This document shows positions 28,001 through 36,645 of a DNA stretch of 52,187 nucleotides, in pieces (the first letter of the stretch is position 1; each line of letters opens with the position of its first letter). The position numbers and the translations under genes are program-made. Where the stretch lies: positions 1-52,187 of the forward strand of contig JAMOWA010000024.1 in the NCBI GenBank assembly GCA_027061805.1, in the 5' to 3' direction. The notes below the pieces were generated by a model that saw nothing but the letters and a program-made list of their open reading frames with translations, was not told where the DNA came from and searched no databases. The DNA comes from Thermoanaerobaculia bacterium. Lineage in GTDB: Bacteria; Acidobacteriota; Thermoanaerobaculia; Thermoanaerobaculales; Sulfomarinibacteraceae.

Positions 28001-28170
28001 GCTCCGCGGTCTCCTTCGTCACCATCAGCTGTGGCGTCGGGACGCTGGACGATCTCTCGGCACCGGACGGGGCCTCGCGCGACCTGGTGGACATGGCCGA
28101 TCGCGGGCTCTACCTGGCCAAGGAACGGGGCCGGAACTGCGTGGCCCCGGGGACCGCCCATCGCGAGTGA
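25030..28170 (+). CDS. Two-component-regulator-type beta-propeller protein with GGDEF output
   Basis: About 1046 residues from a GTG at 25030; an ATG at 25057 is also possible. A signal segment (TVLIATTMLVAAILPRPTAA) is followed by about twelve repeats of the type LWVGT..GGLARL, forming two periplasmic seven-bladed-type propellers, then a Y_Y_Y-like beta-sandwich (about 740-815). A membrane helix (WAFLAYALLSVLAVVLILRL) leads to a short coiled coil and a GGDEF domain with an intact RYGGDEF. It should sense an external ligand and make cyclic di-GMP. Most relatives carry a histidine kinase instead. The ligand is unknown. Confidence 0.88.
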   Translation: MKRIVSFSWMFRPGGPDGDPRSGGRGNRTVLIATTMLVAAILPRPTAAGTPGAMDDPFDHTTWSFRVFRDSDGLPQNTIQAVTRGPDGRLWVGTQDGAAVYDGQSWTTVDMPGRLRSNFVRAIVGGSDGSLWFGTRAAGLYRLHDGTWTAQPELCRLARCERVNALLETVDTDGLSTIWAGTHGGGLGRFRNGAWQLFTTADGLPSDTVWALFSMPGTDGRSVLWVGTEKGVARLDPGADRFGVEEDGPRASVNSFTSTTVSTGKRILWAGTYGSGLARRDGNGWTLITARRGLPDNHITSLATTTGVTEGPVVWAGTDGGGLARLVHGRIDVISTREGLPSDAIYSLYSMGSADDPELLWVGTRNGGLAQLVEGTWRKVRVPSSLPFVPVNALLETRGTDGQPILWVGTDTQGLWRLHRGRWRSFTRSSGTLPSDTVQCLLEGRDTDGGRPLWIGTRNGGLVRYSNGRWKIFSTVDGSLPNDMVQALLETQDDAGKMSLWVGTRGGLARLEKGLWSHLDTSDGLPHASVTALLETRDADGTPVLWVGTAGGLAELRNGSWHTWDLGRGLLNISVQNLMERVDASGRRTLWVGTDGGGVGVLSLDGERGRVLFTLTDTSEPALPNNVVYGMVEDTAGRIYILTNRGVARLTPTDGDGRRPGSFTSFLFNTHDGLPLNEGNRGAVMRDPRGRIWVGTVGGAAVFDPSRERLDRTADPLLLEATLLSRNVPLQPGARLPHDGNHVLFHFALLSFHDEDLTRYRTRLVGLDEGPSPWMPQSRREYRTLPAGAYRFQVWGRDAAGNVTGPVEHAFSVAPAPWLTWWAFLAYALLSVLAVVLILRLRLRAHRARERELEALVASRTRRLQEANELLVELSHADSLTGVGNRRRFDGLVDMECRRATRTGRPLSLILADIDLFKPFNDNLGHQRGDECIRRVAATLADSLPRAGDSICRYGGDEFAVLLPGTDLEGALLVAEQLRKAVEALRIPRGGSAVSFVTISCGVGTLDDLSAPDGASRDLVDMADRGLYLAKERGRNCVAPGTAHRE

Positions 28171-28252
28171 CGCACCCCGGCCACGGGAGCCGGATCAGCC
28201 GCCTCGACCTTCATGGCCGCCCTCCGGGACGCCCTGGACCGACCCTGCCGTC

Positions 28253-30265
28253 TCATCCGGGATCGATCTGGTGGTCCCGCAGGTCACGGACGCGGTCGCG
28301 AAGGCGGGCGGCCTCCTCGAAGTCCAGCCGGCGGGCGGCCTCGCGCATGCGCTTCTCCATCTCGGCGATGAGCCGGTGGAGGGACGCCCCGTCGGCGGGG
28401 ATCTCGCCGGCGGCGGGCTCGGCCACCAGCGAGGGCCGTCCCCCCGGCTCGAGATAGTCCAGGTTGCTCATGGCCACCAGGGGGCTGGCCACGTCCTTGA
28501 CGATGGTGCGGGGCTCGATGCCGTGCTCCGCGTTGTACGCCGCCTGGATGCGCCGGCGCCGCTCCGTCTCCCGGATGGCCCGCTCCATGGAACCGGTGAC
28601 CCGGTCCGCGTAGAGGATGGCCCGGCCCTCCACGTTCCGCGCAGCCCGGCCGATGGTCTGGATCAGCGAGGTCTCCGAGCGGAGGAAACCCTCCTGGTCG
28701 GCGTCCAGGATGGCCACCAGGGAGACCTCGGGGAGATCGAGCCCCTCCCGGAGCAGGTTGATCCCGATGAGCACGTCGAACTCGCCGCGCCGGAGGCCGG
28801 CCAGGATGGCCGTGCGCTCCAGGGTGTGCACCTCGGAGTGGAGGTAGCGCACACGGATGCCGAGCTCCGCCATGTAGACCGTGAGGTCCTCGGCCATCCG
28901 CTTGGTGAGCGTGGTGACCAGCACGCGCTCCCCCCGCTCCACCGTGCGCCGGACCTCCTCCAGGAGGTCGTCCACCTGGCCGGACGCCGGCCGTACCTCC
29001 ACGGCGGGGTCCAGGAGGCCCGTGGGGCGGATGAGCTGCTCCACCACCTCGCCGCCGCACACCTCCAGCTCCCGGGGACCCGGCGTGGCGGAGACGAAGA
29101 CCACCTGGTTGAGCCGTTCCACGAACTCCTCGAAGGTGAGCGGGCGGTTGTCCAGGGCCGAGGGCAGGCGGAAGCCGTGCTCCACCAGGGTCTGCTTGCG
29201 CGACCGGTCGCCGTGGTACATGCCCCGGACCTGGGGCACGGTGACGTGGGACTCGTCGATGATCATGAGGAAATCGCGGGGAAAGTAGTCCAGGAGGGTG
29301 GGTGGCGGCTCGCCGGGCTGCCGGCCCGTCAGGTGCCGGGAGTAGTTCTCGATGCCCTGGCAGTAGCCCAGCTCCGTGAGCATCTCCAAATCGAAGAGGG
29401 TGCGCTGGGCCAGGCGCTGGGCCTCAAGGACCCTGCCCGCGGCCTTGAACTCCGCGAGCCGTTCGTCCAGCTCCGCCCGGATGCCCTCCACCGCCGCCAG
29501 GAGACGCTCCCGGGGCGTCACGTAGTGCGTCCGGGGGTAGAGCGGCAGGCGGTCCAGGCTCTCCACCACCGCCCCCCGCACCGGGTCGATGCGCTGGACC
29601 GACTCCACCTCGTCGCCCCAGAACGAGACCCGCACCGCCGTGTCCTCGTAGGGCGGCCAGACCTCCAGCACGTCCCCCCGCACCCGGAACGAGCCGGGGG
29701 CCAGGTCCAGGTTGGTCCGCTGGTACTGCATCCGCGCCAGCTGGCGGAGCAGCTCCTCCAGCGGGTACGCCTCCCCCACCTCGAAGAGCTGCATCATGCC
29801 GAAGTAGGCCTCGGGCGAGCCCAGGCCGTAGATGCAGCTCACCGAGGCCACGATGATCACGTCCCGCCGTTCGAAGAGCGACCGGGTGGCCGCCAGCCGG
29901 AGGCGGTCGATCTCCTCGTTGATGTCCGTCTCCTTCTCGATGTAGGTGTCGGTGGTGGGAACGTAGGCCTCGGGCTGGTAGTAGTCGTAGTAGGAGACGA
30001 AGTACTCCACGGCGTTGTGGGGGAAGAAGGCCGAGAACTCCTGGTAGAGCTGGGCCGCCAGCGTCTTGTTGTGGGAGAGGATGAGCGTCGGACGGTTGGT
30101 GGCCTCGATGAGCCGGGCCATGGTGAAGGTCTTCCCCGAACCGGTGACCCCCAGCAGGGTCTGCCAGGCCACCCCGGACTCCACGCCGTCCACCAGGCGC
30201 TCGATGGCCGCCCCCTGGTCCCCGGCGGGCTCGAAGGGCGCCTCCAGCCTGAAGCGCGGGCTCAT
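28253..30265 (-). CDS. uvrB: Excinuclease ABC subunit B
   Basis: 670 residues. Walker A GVTGSGKT (about 39-46), the beta-hairpin [12 protein letters not shown] that clamps damaged DNA, helicase motifs including DESH and QTIGRAARN, and the C-terminal UVR motif ([20 protein letters not shown]) that contacts UvrC are all intact. It performs damage verification in nucleotide excision repair. The ATG overlaps the stop of the upstream small gene. Confidence 0.97.
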   Translation of the reverse strand: MSPRFRLEAPFEPAGDQGAAIERLVDGVESGVAWQTLLGVTGSGKTFTMARLIEATNRPTLILSHNKTLAAQLYQEFSAFFPHNAVEYFVSYYDYYQPEAYVPTTDTYIEKETDINEEIDRLRLAATRSLFERRDVIIVASVSCIYGLGSPEAYFGMMQLFEVGEAYPLEELLRQLARMQYQRTNLDLAPGSFRVRGDVLEVWPPYEDTAVRVSFWGDEVESVQRIDPVRGAVVESLDRLPLYPRTHYVTPRERLLAAVEGIRAELDERLAEFKAAGRVLEAQRLAQRTLFDLEMLTELGYCQGIENYSRHLTGRQPGEPPPTLLDYFPRDFLMIIDESHVTVPQVRGMYHGDRSRKQTLVEHGFRLPSALDNRPLTFEEFVERLNQVVFVSATPGPRELEVCGGEVVEQLIRPTGLLDPAVEVRPASGQVDDLLEEVRRTVERGERVLVTTLTKRMAEDLTVYMAELGIRVRYLHSEVHTLERTAILAGLRRGEFDVLIGINLLREGLDLPEVSLVAILDADQEGFLRSETSLIQTIGRAARNVEGRAILYADRVTGSMERAIRETERRRRIQAAYNAEHGIEPRTIVKDVASPLVAMSNLDYLEPGGRPSLVAEPAAGEIPADGASLHRLIAEMEKRMREAARRLDFEEAARLRDRVRDLRDHQIDPG

Positions 30266-30708
30266 GGCCGCTCCCCGGGCTCCTCCTCCGGAGGTGCGGC
30301 CGTCCGGAGGAAGGCCTGGATGGACCCCATCTCCTCCAGCGTGACCCGACCGTCCTCCAGCGCCGCCCCCACCCGCTGGATGAACTCGCCCGACAGGCGG
30401 TTGGCCCCTGCCGGGTCCTCCCCGATCCGGGCGAAGAACCGGTCCATGTCCTCCTCGAGGGCCCGGCGGGCGGCCCCGTCCACCCCGGAGGGGAGGTTCC
30501 TCTCGAGCTTCAGCCGGGCCCGGATGGTGACCCACCGGACACCCCGGTCGAGGAAGAGGAAGCTGCCCAGGAGCACGGCCGTCAGCACCACCACGAGCGC
30601 CAGGCAGCCCACGGTGGCCCAGCGGCCGCACCCCCTGCGGTCCCTGAGGTCCCCCCGGACCTCCGGCAGCTCCGGCAGCTCCGGCACCCCCGGCCGCGGG
30701 ACGCTCAT
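30262..30708 (-). CDS. Single-pass membrane protein of unknown function
   Basis: 148 residues: a proline-rich cytoplasmic N-terminus ([19 protein letters not shown]), one membrane helix (about 31-53), and a helical outer part with acidic and basic residues and a Pro/Glu-rich tail. It overlaps speA upstream and uvrB downstream by 4 bp each, so it is translationally tied to both. I recognise no family. Confidence 0.75.
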   Translation of the reverse strand: MSVPRPGVPELPELPEVRGDLRDRRGCGRWATVGCLALVVVLTAVLLGSFLFLDRGVRWVTIRARLKLERNLPSGVDGAARRALEEDMDRFFARIGEDPAGANRLSGEFIQRVGAALEDGRVTLEEMGSIQAFLRTAAPPEEEPGERP

Positions 30709-32672
30709 CCCTCCTCCAGGTAGGTGTAGCCGTCCAGGCCCTGCTGGTAGAAGTGGACCAGCTGGCGGCCCTCGCGCACGGTCAGGCGGCCCTCGCGCAC
30801 CGCCCTCTCCACGTCCCGGCGGATGGTGACCAGGAGGCGGTCGGGGTCGAACTGGACGTAGCCCAGCACCTCCCGCACGGTGTCCCCCTCGATGTAGTCC
30901 TCGATGGTCCAGCGGCCCTCGCCGTCCAGGCCCACGTGGACGGCGTGGGTATCGCCCAGCAGGTTGTGGAGGTCGCCCAGGATCTCCTGGTAGGCCCCCA
31001 CCAGGAACGCCCCGAGGTAGTAGGGCTCCCCCTCGCGGAGCGCATGGAGACGGAGCGTGGTGGGGTCCTCCTCCCCGCTGACGTACCGGGTGACCTTGCC
31101 CTCGGAATCGCAGGTGATGTCCGCCAGGATCGCCCGCCGCGCCGGTTCCTCGTCCAGCCGCTGGATGGGCAGGATGGGGAAGAGCTGGCCGATGGCCCAG
31201 CTGTCCGGCAGGGACTGGAAGATGGAGAAGTTCCCGAAGTAGATGTCCGACAGCTGGGCCTCCAGGCCCGCGAGCTCCTCCGGAGGCTCCTCCGAATCCC
31301 CCAGGCGTTCCAGGGCCCGGAGGCCCACGGACCAGTACAGGCGTTCCGCCAGGCTCCGTTCCTCGAGGCTCATGTACCCCAGGTTGAACAGCGAGAGGGC
31401 CTCCTCGTAGGCCTGGACCGCGTCGTGGAGCGCCTCCTCCACGCTGCCCCCGGCCACGAGCTCGAGGGCGTCGGCAAGATCGTGCACCGGGCGGGAAAGC
31501 CCTCCACGCCCGCCGACCTCCCGCGGCACCCCGGCCCCGGGCGGGATCTGGAAGGAGGCGAAGCTCGTGGTCCCGAGCACGTCGAAGACCAGCACGGAGT
31601 GGTAGGCCACCAGGGCCCGGCCCGACTCGGAGATGATCGTGGGGTGCGGCAGGCCCGCATCGTCGCAGACGGTGCCCACCCGGTGCACCACGTCTCCGGC
31701 GTACTCCTCCAGCGTGTAGTTCACGGAGGATTCGGTGCCCGTCTGGGTCCCGTCGTAGTCCACGCCGAGCCCCCCACCCACGTCCAGGTACCTCAGGCCG
31801 GCCCCGAGTCGGCAGAGCTCCCTGTAGACGTGGGCCAGCTCGTTGATGGCGTTCTTGATGCTCCGGATGTCCACGATCTGGCTGCCCACGTGGCAGTGCA
31901 GGAGCTGGAGGCAGTCGGTCATGCCGCACTCCCGCAGCCTCCCCATGAGGTCCAGCAGCTCGGCGATGTGCAGGCCGAACTTGGAGCGCTGGCCGCCCGA
32001 GTCCTCCCACCGCCCGGCCCCCCGGGACGAGAGCTTCACCCGGACACCGATGGTGGGCCGCACACCGTAGCGGCGGGCGTGGTGGATGATCAGCTCGAGC
32101 TCGGAGAACTTCTCCACCACCGGGATGATGGTCCGGCCCAGCTTCGAGGCGAGGACCACCGTCTCGATGAATTCGCTGTCCTTGAAGCCGTTGCACACGA
32201 TGGGGCGCCCGTTCCCGTCGGAGCCGGTGACCCCCAGGACCGCGAGCAGCTCGGGCTTCGAGCCCACCTCCAGGCCGAAGCCGTACCGCTTCCCGAACCG
32301 GAGGATCTCCTCCACCACCTGGCGCTGCTGGTTCACCTTGATGGGGTAGACGCAGCGGTAGTCCCCGCGGTACCCGTGCTCCTCCATGGCCGCGGCGAAG
32401 GCCTCCGCCAGCGAGCGGATCCTCCGGTCAAGCACGTCCCGGAACCGCAGCAGGACCGGGGTGGGAATCCCCCGCTCACGAAGCCCCTCCACCACCTCCA
32501 GGAGGTCCACCCCCCCATTGCCCTCTCCGGGAAGGACGGTCACGCGGCCGGCCTCGTTGACCGCGAAGTACCCCTTGCCCCAGTCCCCGATCCCGTAGAG
32601 CCGGGCGGCATCCCGGGGCGACCATCCCCCAGGCCGGGCGGACCCGCCGCGTGCGGTGCCTCGATCCTTCAT
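30705..32672 (-). CDS. speA: Biosynthetic arginine decarboxylase
   Basis: 655 residues, normal for Spe[10 protein letters not shown] with PLP lysine K112, [20 protein letters not shown] and the C-terminal ITCDSEGKV (active-site cysteine) are visible. It makes agmatine from arginine, the first step to putrescine and spermidine. No agmatinase gene is near. Confidence 0.95.
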   Translation of the reverse strand: MKDRGTARGGSARPGGWSPRDAARLYGIGDWGKGYFAVNEAGRVTVLPGEGNGGVDLLEVVEGLRERGIPTPVLLRFRDVLDRRIRSLAEAFAAAMEEHGYRGDYRCVYPIKVNQQRQVVEEILRFGKRYGFGLEVGSKPELLAVLGVTGSDGNGRPIVCNGFKDSEFIETVVLASKLGRTIIPVVEKFSELELIIHHARRYGVRPTIGVRVKLSSRGAGRWEDSGGQRSKFGLHIAELLDLMGRLRECGMTDCLQLLHCHVGSQIVDIRSIKNAINELAHVYRELCRLGAGLRYLDVGGGLGVDYDGTQTGTESSVNYTLEEYAGDVVHRVGTVCDDAGLPHPTIISESGRALVAYHSVLVFDVLGTTSFASFQIPPGAGVPREVGGRGGLSRPVHDLADALELVAGGSVEEALHDAVQAYEEALSLFNLGYMSLEERSLAERLYWSVGLRALERLGDSEEPPEELAGLEAQLSDIYFGNFSIFQSLPDSWAIGQLFPILPIQRLDEEPARRAILADITCDSEGKVTRYVSGEEDPTTLRLHALREGEPYYLGAFLVGAYQEILGDLHNLLGDTHAVHVGLDGEGRWTIEDYIEGDTVREVLGYVQFDPDRLLVTIRRDVERAVREGRLTVREGRQLVHFYQQGLDGYTYLEEG

Positions 32673-32678
32673 CGGGCC

Positions 32679-32684
32679 ATTGTA
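32679..32684 (-). promoter_or_regulatory. Possible -10 box of speA
   Basis: TACAAT (complement of 32679-32684), one mismatch from consensus, only 6 nt before the speA ATG. That spacing implies an almost leaderless transcript or a later start. No good -35 box is seen. Confidence 0.25.
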
Positions 32685-32726
32685 CGGAAAACCCGCTGCC
32701 GTGTGCGGGAGGGAGCCCTGGCCCCC

Positions 32727-33704
32727 TCAGGCGGGTCCGCAGCCCAGCCCCCCCTGCTCCACCAGGGCCGCCAGGGACTCCACCGCACGGGGATCCCACC
32801 AGCCCCTCTCGAAGGTCTCGGCTCGCAGGATCTCCAGCGCCTCGGCCACCGGCAGGGCCTCCCGGTAGCACCGCTCGTTGGTCAGCGCGTCGAAGATGTC
32901 CACCACCTGGAAGACCCGGGCCAGGTGCGGGATCTCGTTGCCGGCCAGACCGTCGGGGTATCCCGTGCCATCCAGCTTCTCGTGATGATGGCGGATGATG
33001 GGCAGGACCGGCCTCAGGGTCCGCAACGGCGAACAGATGTCCACACCGATCTCCACATGGCCTCTCATGATGGACCACTCACTCTCCGTCAGGGGGCCTT
33101 GTTTGAGAAGAACGGCGTCCGGGATTCCGATCTTGCCGATGTCGTGGAGGTACCCCGCCCTCCGGAGTGTCTGCAGGGAATCGTCGTCCAGATCCAGATG
33201 ACGACCGAGTTCCACGGCAGCCCTGGCGAGGCGATCACAGTGCTCTCCCGTGCTCTCGTCCCTGGCCTCGATCGTACGCGCGATGGAGAAGAGGATCCTC
33301 TCCGCCGAGTCCAGGTCCTGGGTGAGCCGCCTGAACCCCACCAGATTCCTGACCCGAACCTCCAGGTCCGTGAGGTCACACGGCTTGGACAGGAAGTCCG
33401 TGGCACCGGCATCGAGCCCCTTGATCCTGTCCTCCCGGCCCTTTCGACCGGTGAGGAACACCACCGGAATCAGCTGGGCCTCCTCGGTCGCCTTGAGCCG
33501 CCGGCATACCTCGTAGCCGTCCATGCCCGGCATCTGCACGTCGAGAAGGATGACGTCGGGTTGCCGCTCGCGGGCCAGCATCAGGGCCGTCTCGCCATCC
33601 AGGGCCTGCCACACCTCGTACCCCAGCAACCCCAGCGTGTCGGCCAGCGCCTCGAGCACCTCGGGGTCATCATCGACCGCGAGTACTGTACCCCTGCTCA
33701 TCAT
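32727..33704 (-). CDS. Response regulator with HD-GYP phosphodiesterase domain
   Basis: 325 residues. The REC domain (about 5-120) has acidic DDD, phospho-acceptor D55 and K107. The HD-GYP domain has HDIGK (187-191) and HHHEKLDGTGYP (239-250), the full metal-binding and GYP motifs, so cyclic di-GMP hydrolysis is expected. This would oppose the GGDEF protein at 25030-28170. No partner kinase is adjacent. Confidence 0.92.
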   Translation of the reverse strand: MMSRGTVLAVDDDPEVLEALADTLGLLGYEVWQALDGETALMLARERQPDVILLDVQMPGMDGYEVCRRLKATEEAQLIPVVFLTGRKGREDRIKGLDAGATDFLSKPCDLTDLEVRVRNLVGFRRLTQDLDSAERILFSIARTIEARDESTGEHCDRLARAAVELGRHLDLDDDSLQTLRRAGYLHDIGKIGIPDAVLLKQGPLTESEWSIMRGHVEIGVDICSPLRTLRPVLPIIRHHHEKLDGTGYPDGLAGNEIPHLARVFQVVDIFDALTNERCYREALPVAEALEILRAETFERGWWDPRAVESLAALVEQGGLGCGPA

Positions 33705-33761
33705 CGGTCATGGTTCCCGGTGACCACGATATCACTGCCGATGGAATCATTCCTCCCGCGT

Positions 33762-33774
33762 ACCGTCGGACGGT
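33762..33774. promoter_or_regulatory. Perfect 13-bp palindrome upstream of the HD-GYP regulator
   Basis: ACCGTC-G-GACGGT lies in the 100-bp gap between the M1 peptidase stop and the regulator start. It could be an operator, or the start of a weak terminator for the peptidase gene. Nothing else decides between these. Confidence 0.3.
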
Positions 33775-33804
33775 CGCTCGGACCACCTTCGCACAACATC
33801 ACCC

Positions 33805-35451
33805 TCAGCTTCCTGGACCCTGCTGCGCCAGGAGCCAGCCCTCGGGATCCACCTCCACCTCGGCCCCCGGGGGAATGGCCATCTCCCCGCGCCCTCCCGG
33901 CATCGCCACCCTCTGGACCCGGCTGCCCACGCCGATCGGGATGGGCATCTCGAAGGCCGGGTCGTCCCACCCGAGCACGATCCGCTCCCCGGCCCCCTCG
34001 GGGTGGCGCTCCAGCGACCAGCGCGGCAGCTCGGCCCGCCTCAGGTAGCGGTCCCAGAACCAGCCCAGGTCCCGCCCGGACGCCTCCTCCACGAAGGCCG
34101 TGAAGTCCTCCGTGGCCACGTGCCGGCAGGCGAAGCGCGGGTCGTTGGGAAAGTCGTGGAGGACCTGGAGGACCAGGTCGTCCCCCAGGAGCCACCGGAG
34201 CGTGTGGAGGACCCAGGCCCCCTTGGCGTAGATGTCCCCGGTGTAGGCCTGGATGGAGTCCAGGTCGCGACCCTGGACGATGGGCTTCGAGTTCCGGATC
34301 CTGCGGCGGAGTCTGGCCATGTAGTCCAGGTAGCGGTTCCGCCCCAGCGTGTCCTCCACGTAGAGCGCCTCCGCGTAGGTGGCGAGGCCCTCGTGGAGCC
34401 AGAAGTCCGCCCAGTCCGCCACGGTGATCTTGTTGCCCCACCACTCGTGGGCCGTCTCGTGGAGCAGGATGGTGTCGAACCCGAACTCGTTGTCCGTGAA
34501 ATCGTCCCCGTAGGCCACCAGCGTCTGGTGCTCCATCCCCAGGTAGGGCGCCTCCACGACCCAGTACTTGTCGTCCAGGAAGGGGTACTCGCCGAAGTGC
34601 CTCCCGAGGACCTCCAGGATCCGCGGTGCCTGCTCCCAGAGCGTCCGGGCCTTCGCCTCGTGCTCGGGCAGCGCCCAGAAGAGGATGGGCACGTTCAGCG
34701 TCCCGTCCACCCCGTGGTACCGCTCCTCCACCGGGACGTGGGGGCCGATGTTCACGGTGACGTTGTAGTTGTTGATGGGGTAGGACACCCTCCAGCGGCT
34801 GGTGGTGGTGCCGTCGCCGTTGTCACGGCTCCCCAGCGGTCTCCCGTTGGACAGGCCCACGAGCTCCGACGGCACGGTCAGGAGGATCTCCATGCCCCGG
34901 TCCGGGTTGTCAGAGGGGTGGTCCTTGCACGGCCACCAGATGTCGCCCCCGTCCTCCTGGCACGCCACGCCGACCCACGGCTGTCCGCCCGGCGTCTCCT
35001 CCCAGACGAAGCCGCCGATCCACGGGGCCTTCAGCGCCACCTTGGGGCGGCCCCCGTAGCGGATGGTCACGCGGTGGAGCTCACCCGGAGCCCACGGCCT
35101 TCCCAGGGGAACACGGATCCTGCCGTCCCTGTGGCTGAAGCCCATCCCCTCGCCGTCCACCGTCACCTCCCGGACCTCCAGGCGGTCGTCCAGGTCGATG
35201 ACGAAGGTCTCCAGGCGTTCCACGGCCCGCGTCGAGGTCTCCACCACGCCCGCCACCGCCTCCTCGGCGGGCACCACGGTCACGTCCAGGAGGACGTGCT
35301 CCACGTCGTAGGCCGCCATCTCCGGCAGGATGGGGCCTCCCGAGGCCGTCCTCTGGGACCGCACGTAAAGGTGGAGCCCCACGCCGGCGAGCACCAGCAC
35401 CAGGGCGGCCGCCGCCAGGAACCACGATGCGATCTTGATCCAGCGTTTCAT
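33805..35451 (-). CDS. M1-family metallopeptidase, membrane-anchored
   Basis: 548 residues from the ATG at 35451. An N-terminal helix (about 8-30) anchors a periplasmic domain. HETAH (331-335) and Glu354 give the HEXXH-(X18)-E zinc site of M1 aminopeptidases. The usual exopeptidase loop GAMEN reads GMEHQ here (305-309), which keeps the glutamate but changes its neighbours. It lacks the long ERAP-like C-terminal domain, so it is a short member. Cleavage preference is not predictable. It is divergent from the isochorismatase-like gene. Confidence 0.9.
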   Translation of the reverse strand: MKRWIKIASWFLAAAALVLVLAGVGLHLYVRSQRTASGGPILPEMAAYDVEHVLLDVTVVPAEEAVAGVVETSTRAVERLETFVIDLDDRLEVREVTVDGEGMGFSHRDGRIRVPLGRPWAPGELHRVTIRYGGRPKVALKAPWIGGFVWEETPGGQPWVGVACQEDGGDIWWPCKDHPSDNPDRGMEILLTVPSELVGLSNGRPLGSRDNGDGTTTSRWRVSYPINNYNVTVNIGPHVPVEERYHGVDGTLNVPILFWALPEHEAKARTLWEQAPRILEVLGRHFGEYPFLDDKYWVVEAPYLGMEHQTLVAYGDDFTDNEFGFDTILLHETAHEWWGNKITVADWADFWLHEGLATYAEALYVEDTLGRNRYLDYMARLRRRIRNSKPIVQGRDLDSIQAYTGDIYAKGAWVLHTLRWLLGDDLVLQVLHDFPNDPRFACRHVATEDFTAFVEEASGRDLGWFWDRYLRRAELPRWSLERHPEGAGERIVLGWDDPAFEMPIPIGVGSRVQRVAMPGGRGEMAIPPGAEVEVDPEGWLLAQQGPGS

Positions 35452-35513
35452 GCTCCCAGCATACGACGAACCCCGCCCCCGGGTTGCGCCGCTTCGGGAG
35501 GCTCCCCATGGGC

Positions 35514-35519
35514 TACAAT
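35514..35519 (+). promoter_or_regulatory. Possible -10 box of the isochorismatase-like gene
   Basis: TACAAT, one mismatch from consensus, 60 bp before the ATG at 35580. A -35 box is weak. Confidence 0.4.
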
Positions 35520-35579
35520 TCCCCGAGCCGGCGCGACGGGACGGCCTCCGGTCCGCCGGCAACGAAGGGAGCACGGACC

Positions 35580-36167
35580 ATGCAGCATCACCCCGAGATC
35601 CTCGGTCCCCCGGGAACCCTCCTGGTGATCATCGACGTCCAGGAGCGGATCAACGCCGTCATGGCGGACCAGGTCCACCTTCCCAGGATCACCGTCCTCC
35701 ACCGGGCCTTCACGACCCTGGGCCTGCCGGTGCTCGTGACCGAGCAGTACCCGAAGGGCCTCGGCCCCACCGTGCCCGAGCTGGCGCGGCTCCTGGACGC
35801 TCCTCCCCTGGTGAAGGACACCTTCTCCTGCGCCCGGGACGAGGCCTTCCTGGGCGCACTGGAGAGACACCGGCCCCATCGGGTCGTGGTCACCGGCATC
35901 GAGGCCCACGTGTGCGTCGCCCAGACCGTCCTGGACCTCCTCCACGCCGGGTACCAGGTCCAGGTCCCCCACGATGCCGTCCGTTCCCGCCGGAAGGCCG
36001 ACATGAAGTGGGCCCTCCGGCGACTCCATGCCGCGGGGGCGGTGGTCACGTCCACCGAGTCCGCCCTCTTCGAGCTCCTGGACAGCTGCACGTCGCCCCA
36101 CTTCAAGGCGGTCTCGGCGCTCGTCAAGGAGCTGCCGGTGGGGAAGGGTCAGGGGGCCAGGACGTGA
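35580..36167 (+). CDS. Isochorismatase-fold cysteine hydrolase (YcaC-like)
   Basis: 195 residues from the ATG at 35580, with GAAGGGAG upstream. The triad D19, K79 and C112 (GIEAHVCVAQT) is intact, with a cis-peptide IEA before the cysteine. EQYPKGLGPTVPEL and KDTFSC match YcaC-like hydrolases rather than true nicotinamidases. Substrate unknown. The gene ends at the edge of a repeat island, and its final residues (VGKGQGART) already have the repeat-like composition of the flank. Confidence 0.88.
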   Translation: MQHHPEILGPPGTLLVIIDVQERINAVMADQVHLPRITVLHRAFTTLGLPVLVTEQYPKGLGPTVPELARLLDAPPLVKDTFSCARDEAFLGALERHRPHRVVVTGIEAHVCVAQTVLDLLHAGYQVQVPHDAVRSRRKADMKWALRRLHAAGAVVTSTESALFELLDSCTSPHFKAVSALVKELPVGKGQGART

Positions 36168-36645
36168 GGAGCTGAGGAGGCAGGGGCGCTGGGGCGTACG
36201 GGGGCACGGGCACGGGCACGGTCACGGCCAGGGGCACGGCCACGGCCACGGCCACGGTCAGGGTCACGGACGGGGTCGGGGTCGGGGTCCGGGCCGCGGA
36301 CACCTCCGCTCCGACTGGAAGCGCCTCATTCGTTTCACGTTTCACCTTTCACGTTTCACGAGGCCCAGGGGACGGATAGCGGCGACGGGGACACGGTCAC
36401 GGTCACGGCCACGGACGGGGTCGGGGTCACGGTCACGGCCACGGACGGGGTCGGGGTCGGGGTCAGGGCCACGGACACCTCCGCTCCGACTGGAGGCGCC
36501 TCGTTCGTTTCACGTTTCACCTTTCACGTTTCACGAACGGGCGGGGGGGCGGCGCGCCACACCCCCGCTCCCCGCCGGACCGACGGGCAACCTTCAGCTC
36601 TTCACTTCTCCACTTCCCGACCTCCCCACCACGCCGCGTGTCCGG
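36168..36645. repeat. Repeat island B: hexamer arrays and a 175-bp tandem duplication
   Basis: 36185-36297 is almost wholly 6-bp units (GGGCAC, GGTCAC, GGCCAC, GGTCGG). 36298-36361 (GGACACCTCCGCTCCGACTG onward) recurs at 36473-36536 with two substitutions, each copy preceded by a hexamer array and ending in the 31-bp block of four TTTCACG/C units (36331-36361 and 36506-36536). Runs GGGGTC at 36272-36293 and 36447-36468 fit the G-quadruplex pattern. 36590-36622 is a pyrimidine-rich complement of the 7-8-bp purine array. No protein-coding gene is visible. Confidence 0.8.

Noticed and set aside
36298-36536. Regular repeats suggesting a CRISPR array
   Set aside because: Only two copies, with repetitive rather than unique sequence between them, and no cas genes.
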